Assembly (NCBI RefSeq): GCF_029690065.1
Contig: NZ_CP121463.1
Location: 2,976,001-3,040,000 of the forward strand
Direction of reading: 5' to 3'
Source: Arthrobacter sp. Y-9
GTDB taxonomy: Bacteria > Actinomycetota > Actinomycetes > Actinomycetales > Micrococcaceae
DNA: 64,000 nucleotides
Positions 8,401-16,183 of the stretch are shown in pieces. Position numbers and translations under genes: made by a program. How positions within the stretch are numbered: position 1 is the stretch's first letter; each line of letters opens with the position of its first letter. Under the pieces are notes generated by a model that saw only the letters and a program-made list of their open reading frames with translations, searched no databases and had not been told where the DNA came from.

Positions 8401-8420
8401 ACGTTCCACATATGGAACGT
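8401..8420. promoter_or_regulatory. operator for the XRE-cupin regulator, embedded in two overlapping promoters
   Basis: ACGTTCCA (8401-8408) and TGGAACGT (8413-8420) form a perfect 8+8 inverted repeat around CATA. A third half-site, TGGAACG, lies at 8429-8435. The repeat covers the probable -10 of benE (TACGTT, 8400-8405) and its ATG (8412), and touches the regulator's own -10 (8396-8401). One bound dimer should therefore shut both divergent leaderless genes. Confidence 0.75.
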
Positions 8421-9650
8421 TCTGTAGATGGAACGCGGGAGGGTGGGCTTTCCGCTCCGCTGACCGCCGGTGTGGTGTGCGCGGTCGTGGGATTCGCCGC
8501 CACGTTCGCCGTCGTGCTCGGAGGTCTCCAGGCCGTCGGCGCCACGCCCGGACAGGCGACCTCCGGCCTCATCATGGTGACCCTCATGGTGGGCGCGGCC
8601 TCCTTGCTGCTCTCCTGGCGTCACAGGATCCCGCTCGTGGCGGCGTGGTCGACCCCGGGTGCGGCACTGCTCATGAGCACGCAGGCGGTCCCCGGAGGAT
8701 GGCCCGCAGCGGTGGGCGCCTTCCTGGTCTGCGGGGTCCTGCTCACCCTCACCGGACTGTGGCCGTTCCTCGCCACCCTCGTCGGCAGGATCCCGCCCCA
8801 CATCGCCCAGGCGGTGCTGGCCGGGGTCCTCCTGCCGTTGTGCGTGGCCCCGTTCAAGGAATTGCAGAGCAGCCCTCTCGCCATCCTTCCGGTGCTCGTA
8901 GCCTGGCTCCTGATCGGTTGGTGGCGGCCCCGGTGGGCCGTCCCCGGTGCCCTCGTCGTCGCCGTCGTCGTGGTCGCGGTGAGTGCCAGCGGGTCGGCGG
9001 TGAACCTCAGCGGGTCCACGTTCATCCCGCGCCTCGAATTCGTCGCGCCGGTCTTCGACCTTCAGGCGATCGCCGGGATCGCCCTGCCGCTGTATCTCAT
9101 CACCATGGCGTCCCAGAACATCCCCGGGGCGGCGATCCTCGGAAGTTTCGGGTACCAGGTGCCCTGGCGGTCGGGGATCGTGACCACAGGCGCAGGAAGT
9201 CTCATCGCGGCGCCCTTCGGCGGGCACGCGGTCAATCTTGCGGCCATCAGCGCAGCCCTGGCGGCCGGGCCCGAAGCCGGACCGGCGCATCGCCGCTGGC
9301 TCGCAGGGGTGTCGGCCGGCGCGACCTACATCCTGCTCGGGCTGGGCGCGGCGAGCCTCTCCGTCATCATGCTCGCCGCCCCGCCAGGCGTCCTCGCGGC
9401 GCTGTCCGGCGTGGCTCTCATCGGGACCCTCGCGTCCGCGCTCGCCGGCGCCGTCGCTGACAGGGCCCACTGGGACTCCTCGGCCGTGACCTTCATCGTC
9501 GCCGCCTCCGGGTTCTCGGCCTGGGGCTTCAGCTCGGCATGCTGGGCCCTGGCCGCAGGGCTCCTCGTGCAGTTCCTCCGCAGGCGTGCGGGCGCTTCGC
9601 CTCAGAAGGCGCCGAGCCGGGTTCCTCCCCTCACCGGCAGCCGGAAATAG
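8412..9650 (+). CDS. benE: BenE-family (benzoate/H+ symporter type) membrane transporter
   Basis: A 412-residue polytopic protein with about 11-12 membrane helices and BenE-like segments: 'GVVCAVVGFAATFAVVLGGLQAVGATPGQATSGL', 'IPLVAAWSTPGAALL' and 'MASQNIPGAAILGSFGY...LIAAPFGGHAVNLAAISAA'. BenE proteins import benzoate or related carboxylates by proton symport. ATG 8412 lies within the operator spacer. No ribosome-binding site precedes it, while TACGTT sits 6 nt upstream, so a leaderless mRNA is likely. Only the adjacent XRE-cupin regulator accompanies it. No aromatic catabolic gene is nearby, so the substrate stays uncertain. Confidence 0.85.
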   Translation: MERSVDGTREGGLSAPLTAGVVCAVVGFAATFAVVLGGLQAVGATPGQATSGLIMVTLMVGAASLLLSWRHRIPLVAAWSTPGAALLMSTQAVPGGWPAAVGAFLVCGVLLTLTGLWPFLATLVGRIPPHIAQAVLAGVLLPLCVAPFKELQSSPLAILPVLVAWLLIGWWRPRWAVPGALVVAVVVVAVSASGSAVNLSGSTFIPRLEFVAPVFDLQAIAGIALPLYLITMASQNIPGAAILGSFGYQVPWRSGIVTTGAGSLIAAPFGGHAVNLAAISAALAAGPEAGPAHRRWLAGVSAGATYILLGLGAASLSVIMLAAPPGVLAALSGVALIGTLASALAGAVADRAHWDSSAVTFIVAASGFSAWGFSSACWALAAGLLVQFLRRRAGASPQKAPSRVPPLTGSRK

Positions 9651-9740
9651 GCCTTCCCCTGCACGACGGCGGGACACGGGACGCAGCGGAAGCGCATCAC
9701 CGCTGGCGCTGGCGCCAGCCGGCCCACAGCATTTAAGGTG

Positions 9741-9777
9741 GCGAGTAGCGATTACTGCAATCGCTTGATTAACTCGC
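9741..9777 (+). promoter_or_regulatory. nested inverted repeat ending at a ribosome-binding site
   Basis: The inner arms AGCGATT (9747-9753) and AATCGCT (9759-9765) surround ACTGC. The outer arms GCGAGT (9741-9746) and ACTCGC (9772-9777) extend the stem across a 6-nt bulge. The outer arm ends one base before the GGAGG (9778-9782) that serves the gene at 9788. It is either a translation-controlling 5' UTR stem or a double-stranded operator. Confidence 0.45.
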
Positions 9778-9787
9778 GGAGGACCCC

Positions 9788-10819
9788 ATGTCGTACAGCA
9801 CCCCACCTGCCGGACCGGGACCTGACGGTCATCAGCCAGGTGCACGCCTCCCCTACCCCACGGGGCAGGCGCCCGCAGGCACAGTCCCTGGCGGCATGCC
9901 GCAGTACGGTGGCCCACCGCCGGCGCCTTCGGGCTCGAAAGGCCTGGCGATCGCATCGCTCGTTTGCGGCGCCGTCTCCCTGTTTCTGGCCTGGGTCCCG
10001 GCCATCACCGTCCTGGCGCTCATCGCCGGCCTCGCCGCGATCGTCCTCGGCGTGGTGTCCCTGGCGAGGAGGTTCGGCGGGAAGGTCATGGCATGGATCG
10101 GCACAGGCCTGGGTGTGCTCGGCGTCCTGGGCTCGGTCCTCGCATTGATCGTCTTCGCCACTCTGAGCAGTTCCGGGCTCGAACGTTTGAAGAAATTCGA
10201 CGAAGGCCAGGACAGACGGGTGTCCGTCAAGTACATCGTCACGACCTCGACCTCCACGAACGTGAGCTTCTCCACGCCGACCGGGGATTCCGAAAAGACC
10301 GTCAGCTCGGACTTCACGACGGAGTTCACCGCACAAGGCAAGGATCTGCTCGACATGACGGCGACCCCGGCAGACCGCACTGCGAAAGACGCAAAGGTCA
10401 CGTGCGAGATCCTCGTCGACGGGACATCCGTGGCGAAGGAAAGCGGCGATGGCAAAAATGCCGGCGCGCACTGTTACCACTACAGGTCGTATTCCAGCTA
10501 CCGAAGCGAGAAGCCATCCAAGGATGTCTCGGTCGAGTTCAAAGCGACCGCGAACAGCCCGGTCTCCGTGGAATCCGGCTGGTCGGCGAGTGGCGGTCAG
10601 AATTCAAGCTCACGGACCTTCGCCGCCTCCACGGATTCCACCACCACCGTTCAGGCGAAGGCCGACGGACTCATCACCCTGACCGTGCAAAGCGAGGACT
10701 GGGAGGCGAAGAACCCGTCCTTCGGCTGCGAGATCCTCGTGGATGGGAAGTCCGTGTCCAAGCAGCAGAGCAACAAGGCGACCGGATTCGCGCGCTGCGT
10801 GTACACGCCCCAGAACTGA
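9788..10819 (+). CDS. membrane protein with two tandem MmpS-like extracellular domains
   Basis: 343 residues, translated from a GGAGG 5 nt upstream. The proline/glycine-rich N-terminus (1-48) precedes a DUF4190-like pair of helices (about 50-125: 'LAIASLVCGAVSLFLAWVPAITVLALIAGLAAIVLGVVSLARR...'). Two copies of a roughly 90-residue beta domain follow, each beginning 'VSV(K/E)(Y/F)' and ending in 'C-E-I-L-V-D-G-(T/K)-S-V' plus a final Cys. The paired cysteines suggest one disulphide per copy. Each copy resembles MmpS-type accessory domains. The function is unknown. It stands alone between terminators. Confidence 0.75.
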   Translation: MSYSTPPAGPGPDGHQPGARLPYPTGQAPAGTVPGGMPQYGGPPPAPSGSKGLAIASLVCGAVSLFLAWVPAITVLALIAGLAAIVLGVVSLARRFGGKVMAWIGTGLGVLGVLGSVLALIVFATLSSSGLERLKKFDEGQDRRVSVKYIVTTSTSTNVSFSTPTGDSEKTVSSDFTTEFTAQGKDLLDMTATPADRTAKDAKVTCEILVDGTSVAKESGDGKNAGAHCYHYRSYSSYRSEKPSKDVSVEFKATANSPVSVESGWSASGGQNSSSRTFAASTDSTTTVQAKADGLITLTVQSEDWEAKNPSFGCEILVDGKSVSKQQSNKATGFARCVYTPQN

Positions 10820-10911
10820 TCCGGGAACGTGCACCCTCACACCCACCGTGGCGAGGCCGCAGTGTCCAACTGATCAGGTCGGGCCGGTGCGCCCGCCCGG
10901 GCTGCGAGAGG

Positions 10912-11457
10912 TCACTCGCGGCGCCCGCCACCCAGCAGGCCTAGTCCCTGGGCCTTGAGCACGGCGTCTTCCTCGGCCTGGGTGAGCTTCCCAGAGGTCA
11001 CCGCGGAATCCAGCTTCTTCTTCAGAGAAGCCTCCCGTTGAGCCCGCTGATCAGCATGGATGGCCGTGAAAGCCTCATGGACCTTCGCCTCACTCACCCC
11101 CAGAGCGCTGGCAAGGGACTTCTCCAATGCGGCCTGATGGGCGGTGCGGTTCGCTTGACGGTCGGCTTTGCTCTCACTGTTCTCCTTCGCCCCTGACGAC
11201 GGCCTGTTCGCGTCACGGAAGGACTTCAGCGCGGCTTCCACCTTGCTCTGGTCGACCCCGAGCTTGGAGGCAAGCTCCTGAACGAGCTTGCCTCCGCCGT
11301 GCCGGTCCCCCACCGCGGGGGTGTTCTGGGCGGTCGACGGTGAAGCGGGAGTGCCGGAGGCGCTGGTGTCGGCGAACGCGGCACTGGCAACGCCGGTGGC
11401 GGCGCCCAGTGCGAGGAGGCCTGCTGCGGCCCCGAGGATCATCTTCTTGGTCGGCAT
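10912..11457 (-). CDS. secreted helical protein with repeated 'LGV(D/S)xxKV' motif
   Basis: 181 residues. I chose ATG 11457, preceded by AAGGAG. The signal peptide 'MPTKKMILGAAAGLLALGAATGVASAAFA' would be cleaved near residue 29. The mature protein is charged and helical, with two copies of a short motif: 'LASKLGVDQSKVEAALKSF' and 'LASALGVSEAKVHEAFTAI', separated by a Lys/Asp/Ser-rich linker. A final stretch reads 'LKKKLDSAVTSGKLTQAEEDAVLKAQ', like the linker repeats of some actinobacterial secreted proteins. I cannot assign a function. Confidence 0.7.
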   Translation of the reverse strand: MPTKKMILGAAAGLLALGAATGVASAAFADTSASGTPASPSTAQNTPAVGDRHGGGKLVQELASKLGVDQSKVEAALKSFRDANRPSSGAKENSESKADRQANRTAHQAALEKSLASALGVSEAKVHEAFTAIHADQRAQREASLKKKLDSAVTSGKLTQAEEDAVLKAQGLGLLGGGRRE

Positions 11458-11601
11458 GGGAGGGTACTCCTTGCGATGGCCGCCGTGGGCGGCGGAACTG
11501 ACGGCCGCCCCGGACGGACCGGCCGATTTCACGATGAGGCGCGCGGGTAAGAGCAGGCTTTCACGGACCTGACCGGCACCTGGGAATCCCGTCCCCCGCA
11601 A

Positions 11602-11641
11602 CGCCTCGGGCCCCGGAACATCGGTTCCGGGGCCCGAGGCG
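11602..11641 (-). terminator. perfect 18-bp hairpin terminator of phoX
   Basis: The arms at 11602-11619 and 11624-11641 pair perfectly around the loop ATCG. It lies 35 bp downstream of the phoX stop. It is GC-rich with no clear T-run, as is usual in this genome. Confidence 0.85.
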
Positions 11642-11676
11642 GGTCTCAGCGGCTGTGCTTCAGCGGCCTTCGACCA

Positions 11677-13749
11677 CTAGCGCGGCAGGACCTGCACGAC
11701 GGCGGGACGCGGGGCCCGCGCCTGGCCGCGCTTGAGCTTCGCACCGGCCGGCACGTAGTCGGGGAAGTACGAGTGGGGCTCCTCCCAGCTGCCCTCCTCG
11801 CCCGGGTGCTGCACCGACACGAACACCGTGCGGTCGCGGTCATGGATGACGGGGCCGCAGGTTTCGGCGTCGCGAGGTACGGAGAGGAACTGCTCCACCT
11901 TGCCGCGCTCCGGACCTTCCAGGGTGACCTTGAAGAGACCGTCGTTGTAACCGATGGTGCTCGGGGCGCCGTCGGTCGAGATCCAGAGGTCGCCCACCGA
12001 GTCGAAGGCCACGTTGTCCGGGCAGGAGATCGGCGAGACCTTGTCCTTCGGGAAACCGGAGAAGTAGGTGGAGCCGTTCTTCGCGGGGTCGCCGCAGACC
12101 AGGAGCAGGTTCCAGGCGAACCGCGTGGAGGTCTGGTCGCCGCGTTCCGTGATCTCGACGATGTGGCCGTCGCGGTTGAGGCTCCGCGGGTTGACCTCGG
12201 TGGGGCCTTCCTTGCCGGGCTTGCCGCGGTCCGAGTTGTTGGTGCAGGCCACGTAGATCTTGCCGGTGCGCAGGCTCGGCTGGACGTCCTCGCAGCGGTC
12301 CATCTTGGTGGGCCCGACCTTGTCGGCGGCCAGGCGGGTGTGGACCAGGACCTCCTCGACGCTCATGCCGGGGACGGCGGAGCGGCCGTCCACCACGAGG
12401 GGCAGCCATTCGCCCGAGCCATCGAAGGCGCCGTCGGCCGGGAGCTTGCCGGTGCCGTCGATCTCGGCGGCCGGGGAGTCACCCGTGAACCGTGCGACGT
12501 ACAGATCGCCCTCGGTCAGCAGGGTCATGTTGTGGCGGCGGTCGCCCTCACGGTACTTGCCCTTGGAGACGAACTTGTAGAGGTAGTCGAAGCGCTCGTC
12601 ATCGCCCATGTAGGCGACCACGTGACCGGAGCGGGCCACGATCACATTGGCGCCCTCGTGCTTGAAACGGCCCATGGCCGAGTGCTTGCGCGGCGTCGAC
12701 GTCGGGTCGAACGGGTCCACCTCCACGATCCAGCCGAAGCGGTTGGCCTCGTTCTCGAAGCCCGGGTTGCGGGTGTCGAAGCGGGGGTCGTCCTGCTCCC
12801 AGCCACGCGCCGTCGGCTTGGAGCCCAGGCCGTAACGCTTCTCCGCCGGCGAGGCGCCGGGCGTGACGAAGTAGCCGTTGAAGTTCTCCTCGCCGGAAAG
12901 GATGGTGCCCCACGGGGTGGTGCCGCCCGAGCAGTTGCCCAGAGTGCCCTCGATCCAGCGGCCCTCCGGGTCGCGGGAGGTCTTCACGAGCGGACTGCCC
13001 GCGGCCGGGCCGGTTAGCTCGTACTTGGTGTCGATCAGGTAGCGGCGGTTGCGGCGCGCGCCCTGGATGTAGCTCCACGGCTTGGCGGAGTTGCGGCGTT
13101 CCAGCTCCACGACGCTCAGGCCGTGGGCGGCACGGCCGATCGCACGGGCTTCGGCGGCCGGCGTCTCCGGGGAGAACATGATGTTCTCGTTGGTGTACTC
13201 GTGGTTGGCGAACAGGAGCGCGCGGCGGCCCTTGCTGCCCGGCACCGTGATGATGTCCGAGTAGTCATTGTTGTAGCCGAACTGGCGTGCCTGCGCCGCT
13301 GCGGTCTGGGCGTTCACGTCGAACGCCGGGGCGTCTTTGAACAGCGGATCGCCCCAGCGGATCACCGGCTGCCAGGTGAAGCCGCGCGGCACGGTGAACT
13401 CGTCCACGGCGGCGTCGACCGGCTTGATGGCGCTGAAGCGCAGGTGGGACTTGTCGTACCCGGCCTTCGCGGCCGGGGCCAGCGTGGAGGAGGCCTCGGC
13501 GGGAGCGGCGCCGTTCACGGCACTGCCGAAGACGACGGCGAGCGCACCGGCGGCGCCCAGGCCCAGGGCGGAGCGGCGGGACATCGCGGAGGACGCGATG
13601 TCCCGGAAGTAGTCATTGCGGCTGGTGTTGCAGACCTCGCCCGAGCAGGCGTTGTCGCACTTCAGGGCGCAGGTGATGGGGCTTCGCTTGCCGCGGGTGT
13701 GGCCTGCCATCGGCAGGAGCTCAAGGAAGCGGGCACGGTTTTCGGACAC
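11677..13749 (-). CDS. phoX: PhoX-family alkaline phosphatase (Tat-exported)
   Basis: 690 residues from GTG 13749, which has GGAGG at 7 nt. It is a PhoX (DUF839) protein: 'LLFANHEYTNENIMF', 'GNCSGGTTPWGTILSGEENFNGYF', 'WIVEVDPFDP' and 'CPDNVAFDSVGDLWISTD' are typical blocks. These Ca/Fe-dependent enzymes release phosphate from organic esters outside the membrane. A Cys-rich stretch (about 27-40) precedes a twin-arginine signal 'SRRSALGLGAAGA' at about 57-70, so it should be folded and exported by Tat. A PHO box lies upstream, matching induction by phosphate starvation. Confidence 0.9.
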   Translation of the reverse strand: MSENRARFLELLPMAGHTRGKRSPITCALKCDNACSGEVCNTSRNDYFRDIASSAMSRRSALGLGAAGALAVVFGSAVNGAAPAEASSTLAPAAKAGYDKSHLRFSAIKPVDAAVDEFTVPRGFTWQPVIRWGDPLFKDAPAFDVNAQTAAAQARQFGYNNDYSDIITVPGSKGRRALLFANHEYTNENIMFSPETPAAEARAIGRAAHGLSVVELERRNSAKPWSYIQGARRNRRYLIDTKYELTGPAAGSPLVKTSRDPEGRWIEGTLGNCSGGTTPWGTILSGEENFNGYFVTPGASPAEKRYGLGSKPTARGWEQDDPRFDTRNPGFENEANRFGWIVEVDPFDPTSTPRKHSAMGRFKHEGANVIVARSGHVVAYMGDDERFDYLYKFVSKGKYREGDRRHNMTLLTEGDLYVARFTGDSPAAEIDGTGKLPADGAFDGSGEWLPLVVDGRSAVPGMSVEEVLVHTRLAADKVGPTKMDRCEDVQPSLRTGKIYVACTNNSDRGKPGKEGPTEVNPRSLNRDGHIVEITERGDQTSTRFAWNLLLVCGDPAKNGSTYFSGFPKDKVSPISCPDNVAFDSVGDLWISTDGAPSTIGYNDGLFKVTLEGPERGKVEQFLSVPRDAETCGPVIHDRDRTVFVSVQHPGEEGSWEEPHSYFPDYVPAGAKLKRGQARAPRPAVVQVLPR

Positions 13750-13821
13750 GACGGTACCTCCGGGGTTTCTGAGTGTTCCCTTGGAGAATCGCATCGGGGA
13801 TTGAACTGCACCCCAGCGCCC

Positions 13822-13839
13822 CGTGAACAGCCGGTGAAC
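13822..13839 (-). promoter_or_regulatory. PHO box upstream of phoX
   Basis: Read on the gene strand, GTTCACC (13839-13833) is followed 11 bp later by GTTCACG (13828-13822). A weaker GTTCAA lies a further 22 bp on (13806-13801). Direct repeats of GTTCACC at 11-bp spacing are the PhoP-binding unit of actinobacteria. The box is 73-90 bp upstream of the GTG. Confidence 0.75.
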
Positions 13840-13883
13840 GGCGGGTGGGTCCCGCAACCGGCCGGGTCAGTCCAGCAGTCCGT

Positions 13884-14900
13884 TCAGCCCAGCAGCGCGT
13901 GGCAGCGCGCGAGACGGTCGAGCCACCACGCCTCGCGGTCGGGGGACGCGCGGTGCCGGTCCAGGAGTTCCGGATCGGGTTCCACCGGCCCCACCGGCAG
14001 CACCCCCGCCCGCGGCGTCAGCGCATCCCGGACCACGTCCTCCTGGAACAGGCTGACCGTCCCGAGCCCGCACGCGAACGGCAGCTCCGGCAGCGCCGCG
14101 GCGAGCGCCACCCCGGCGCTGATACCCACGGACGTGTCCAGCGCCGAGCTGACCACCGCGGGCAGCCCGGCCTCCTGCACGATCCGCAGCGCCTTCCGGA
14201 CACCCCCGAGCGGCGCCACCTTCACCACCAGGAGGTCGGCGGCCCCCGCGCGGGCGACCTTCAGCGGGTCGTCCTCCTTGCGGACACTCTCGTCCGCGGC
14301 GATCCGCACGGCTCCGCCCAGCCGCGAGCGCACCTCGGCCAGGCCGTCGATCCCCATCACGGGCTGCTCGGCGTACTCGAGCCCGGTCTCGGCCAGGCGG
14401 TTCAACTGCGCGACGGCGGTCGGCACGTCCCAGCCCCCGTTGGCGTCCACGCGGATGGCCGCGTCCCGCAGGCCGGCGGCGTCGAGCGCGCGGCGGACGG
14501 CGCGGACCCGGTCGATGTCCTCGTGGGACTCCTGGCCCTTCTCGGCCACCTTGACCTTGACGGCGGTGACGGGCCCGAACCGTTCGAGGACGGCGGGGAC
14601 CCTGTCCGGGCTGACGGCGGGCACCGTGGCATTGACCGGGACCTCCGTGCGCAGAGGCGAGGGGAAGCCGTGCCAGCCCGCCTCCACGCCGGCGGCCAGC
14701 CAGCGGGCGGATTCGGCGTCGTCGTACTCCAGGAAGGGGCCGAACTCCCCCCAGCCGGCCGGTCCCCGGAAGAGCACCATCTCGCGATGCGTCACGCCGC
14801 GGAACTTCACGTGCAGGGGCAGCGTGACCACGCGGGCCGTGCTCAGCAGCTCGTCCAGGGCGGGGAGGCTCTCGTGCGGCGCGGGGGTGCTGTGGCTCAT
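13884..14900 (-). CDS. menC: o-succinylbenzoate synthase
   Basis: 338 residues of the enolase superfamily. The catalytic set is visible: Lys115 and Lys117 in 'AVKVKVAEKG', metal ligands Asp152 ('RVDANGGW'), Glu178 ('AEQP') and Asp203 ('AADES'), and the second base Lys227 ('VVKVAPLGG'). MenC dehydrates SHCHC to o-succinylbenzoate in menaquinone synthesis. I chose ATG 14900. It is separate from menB, menE and menA (33-36 kb) but serves the same pathway. It lies just upstream of phoX on the same strand, with the PHO box between them. Confidence 0.93.
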   Translation of the reverse strand: MSHSTPAPHESLPALDELLSTARVVTLPLHVKFRGVTHREMVLFRGPAGWGEFGPFLEYDDAESARWLAAGVEAGWHGFPSPLRTEVPVNATVPAVSPDRVPAVLERFGPVTAVKVKVAEKGQESHEDIDRVRAVRRALDAAGLRDAAIRVDANGGWDVPTAVAQLNRLAETGLEYAEQPVMGIDGLAEVRSRLGGAVRIAADESVRKEDDPLKVARAGAADLLVVKVAPLGGVRKALRIVQEAGLPAVVSSALDTSVGISAGVALAAALPELPFACGLGTVSLFQEDVVRDALTPRAGVLPVGPVEPDPELLDRHRASPDREAWWLDRLARCHALLG

Positions 14901-15027
14901 GGTTCCGACTCTACGCGCGGTTTTCACCCCGGTTCGCAGGATTCCGCCGGGAGCACGCGGCGCGGATCGCTAAACTTGGGGAGAGCCCCGCGCAGAAGCG
15001 GCGGGCCGGGATCAAGGCAGGATCTGG

Positions 15028-16098
15028 ATGCAGCGCAAAGCGACCGCCCAGGATGTGGCGAAACTCGCAGGGGTTTCCCGCAGCGCGGTCTCGCTGGTGC
15101 TCAATGGCCACGGGGACGGCAACATCGCCAGCGAGAGCCAGGAGCGCATCCGGCAGGCCGCCAAGGAACTGAACTACAAACCCAACGCGGTCGCGCTGAG
15201 CCTGCGGAATCAGCGCACGAGCGTGATCGGGATCGTCTCGGACCGTGTCATCTCCGGCCCGGTGGACGGCAACATCATCGCCGGAGCGGACGCCGTGGCA
15301 CGGACGCAGGGCTTCGTGACCCTCGGCCTGGACACCGAGCTGGATGAGCAGCGCGACGTCAGCGCCGTCGAGACGCTCCTGGACCGGCACGTCGACGCGC
15401 TCATGTACGTCACGGTGGGCCTGCGCGAGCTCAAGGTGCCTGCCGGCATGGAGAAGGCGCCGTCCATTCTCGCGAACTGCTTCGATTCCCGCGGTCCGGG
15501 CCATGTGGGCAACGTTCTGCCCGATGAGATCTGGGGCGGCGCGGAGGCCCTCCGCCACGTCCTCTCCTACGGGCACCGGAGGCTGGCGTTCCTCACGGGT
15601 CCCCTGACGCACCCCGCGTCCCAGCGGCGTCTCGCCGGGTACCGCGAGGCCATGGCCGAGGCCGGCCTGCCGTTCGCGGAGGACGCGGTGCTCCCGACCG
15701 GCTGGGACATCACCGACGGTTTCGCCGCGGCCGGCGCGGCGTTGTCCGTGCCCGCGGACGAGCGGCCCACTGCGCTGCTGTGCGCCAACGACCGTTGTGC
15801 CGTCGGCGCCGTCCTCGCCGCCCGGGGGCTCGGCCTCCAGGTGCCGGGGGACGTCTCGATCGTGGGCTACGACGACGAGGAGCGCATCGCGGACACCATG
15901 GTCCCCGCGCTGAGCACCATGGCCCTCCCCCTGCGCGAGATCGGCGCCGCCGCGATGACCCGGCTGCTGTCGGCGGTGCCGCGGGTCGCCCGGAAGGCGT
16001 CCAAGCACCTCCCGCCGGACCGGAGTGTCCTGGAGGGCGAGCAGCTCATCCGGGGACGCTTCGTGGACCGGGGGTCGCTGGGACCGGCCCCGGCCTGA
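15028..16098 (+). CDS. LacI-family repressor of the fructan/sucrose locus
   Basis: 356 residues. The N-terminal helix-turn-helix and hinge ('ATAQDVAKLAGVSRSAVSLVLNG', about 5-27, then 'NYKPNAVALSLRNQRTSVIGIV') are classic LacI. The remainder is a periplasmic-binding-protein fold with 'ALLCANDRCAVGAVLAARGLGLQVPGDVSIVGYDDEE'. It is convergent with the GH32 gene that ends the ABC operon. The operon promoter, 4.8 kb away, carries an 18-bp palindrome of LacI type, so this protein is its likely repressor, with a sugar as inducer. Confidence 0.9.
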   Translation: MQRKATAQDVAKLAGVSRSAVSLVLNGHGDGNIASESQERIRQAAKELNYKPNAVALSLRNQRTSVIGIVSDRVISGPVDGNIIAGADAVARTQGFVTLGLDTELDEQRDVSAVETLLDRHVDALMYVTVGLRELKVPAGMEKAPSILANCFDSRGPGHVGNVLPDEIWGGAEALRHVLSYGHRRLAFLTGPLTHPASQRRLAGYREAMAEAGLPFAEDAVLPTGWDITDGFAAAGAALSVPADERPTALLCANDRCAVGAVLAARGLGLQVPGDVSIVGYDDEERIADTMVPALSTMALPLREIGAAAMTRLLSAVPRVARKASKHLPPDRSVLEGEQLIRGRFVDRGSLGPAPA

Positions 16099-16106
16099 TG
16101 ACCGAC

Positions 16107-16169
16107 CGTTGAGTGCTCAGTTGTTGCGGGTCCGGACCGAAGCAACCCGCGACTACTGAGCACTCAACG
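16107..16169. repeat. long intergenic palindrome, element 1
   Basis: Arms of 15 bp (16107-16121 and 16155-16169) pair perfectly. An inner 10 bp pairs at 8 positions, leaving a 13-nt loop. It lies between the convergent lacI and GH32 genes and has no T-run on either side. It may act as a bidirectional terminator. See the finding on six such elements. Confidence 0.8.
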
Positions 16170-16183
16170 AGGCCGGAAGGGCG

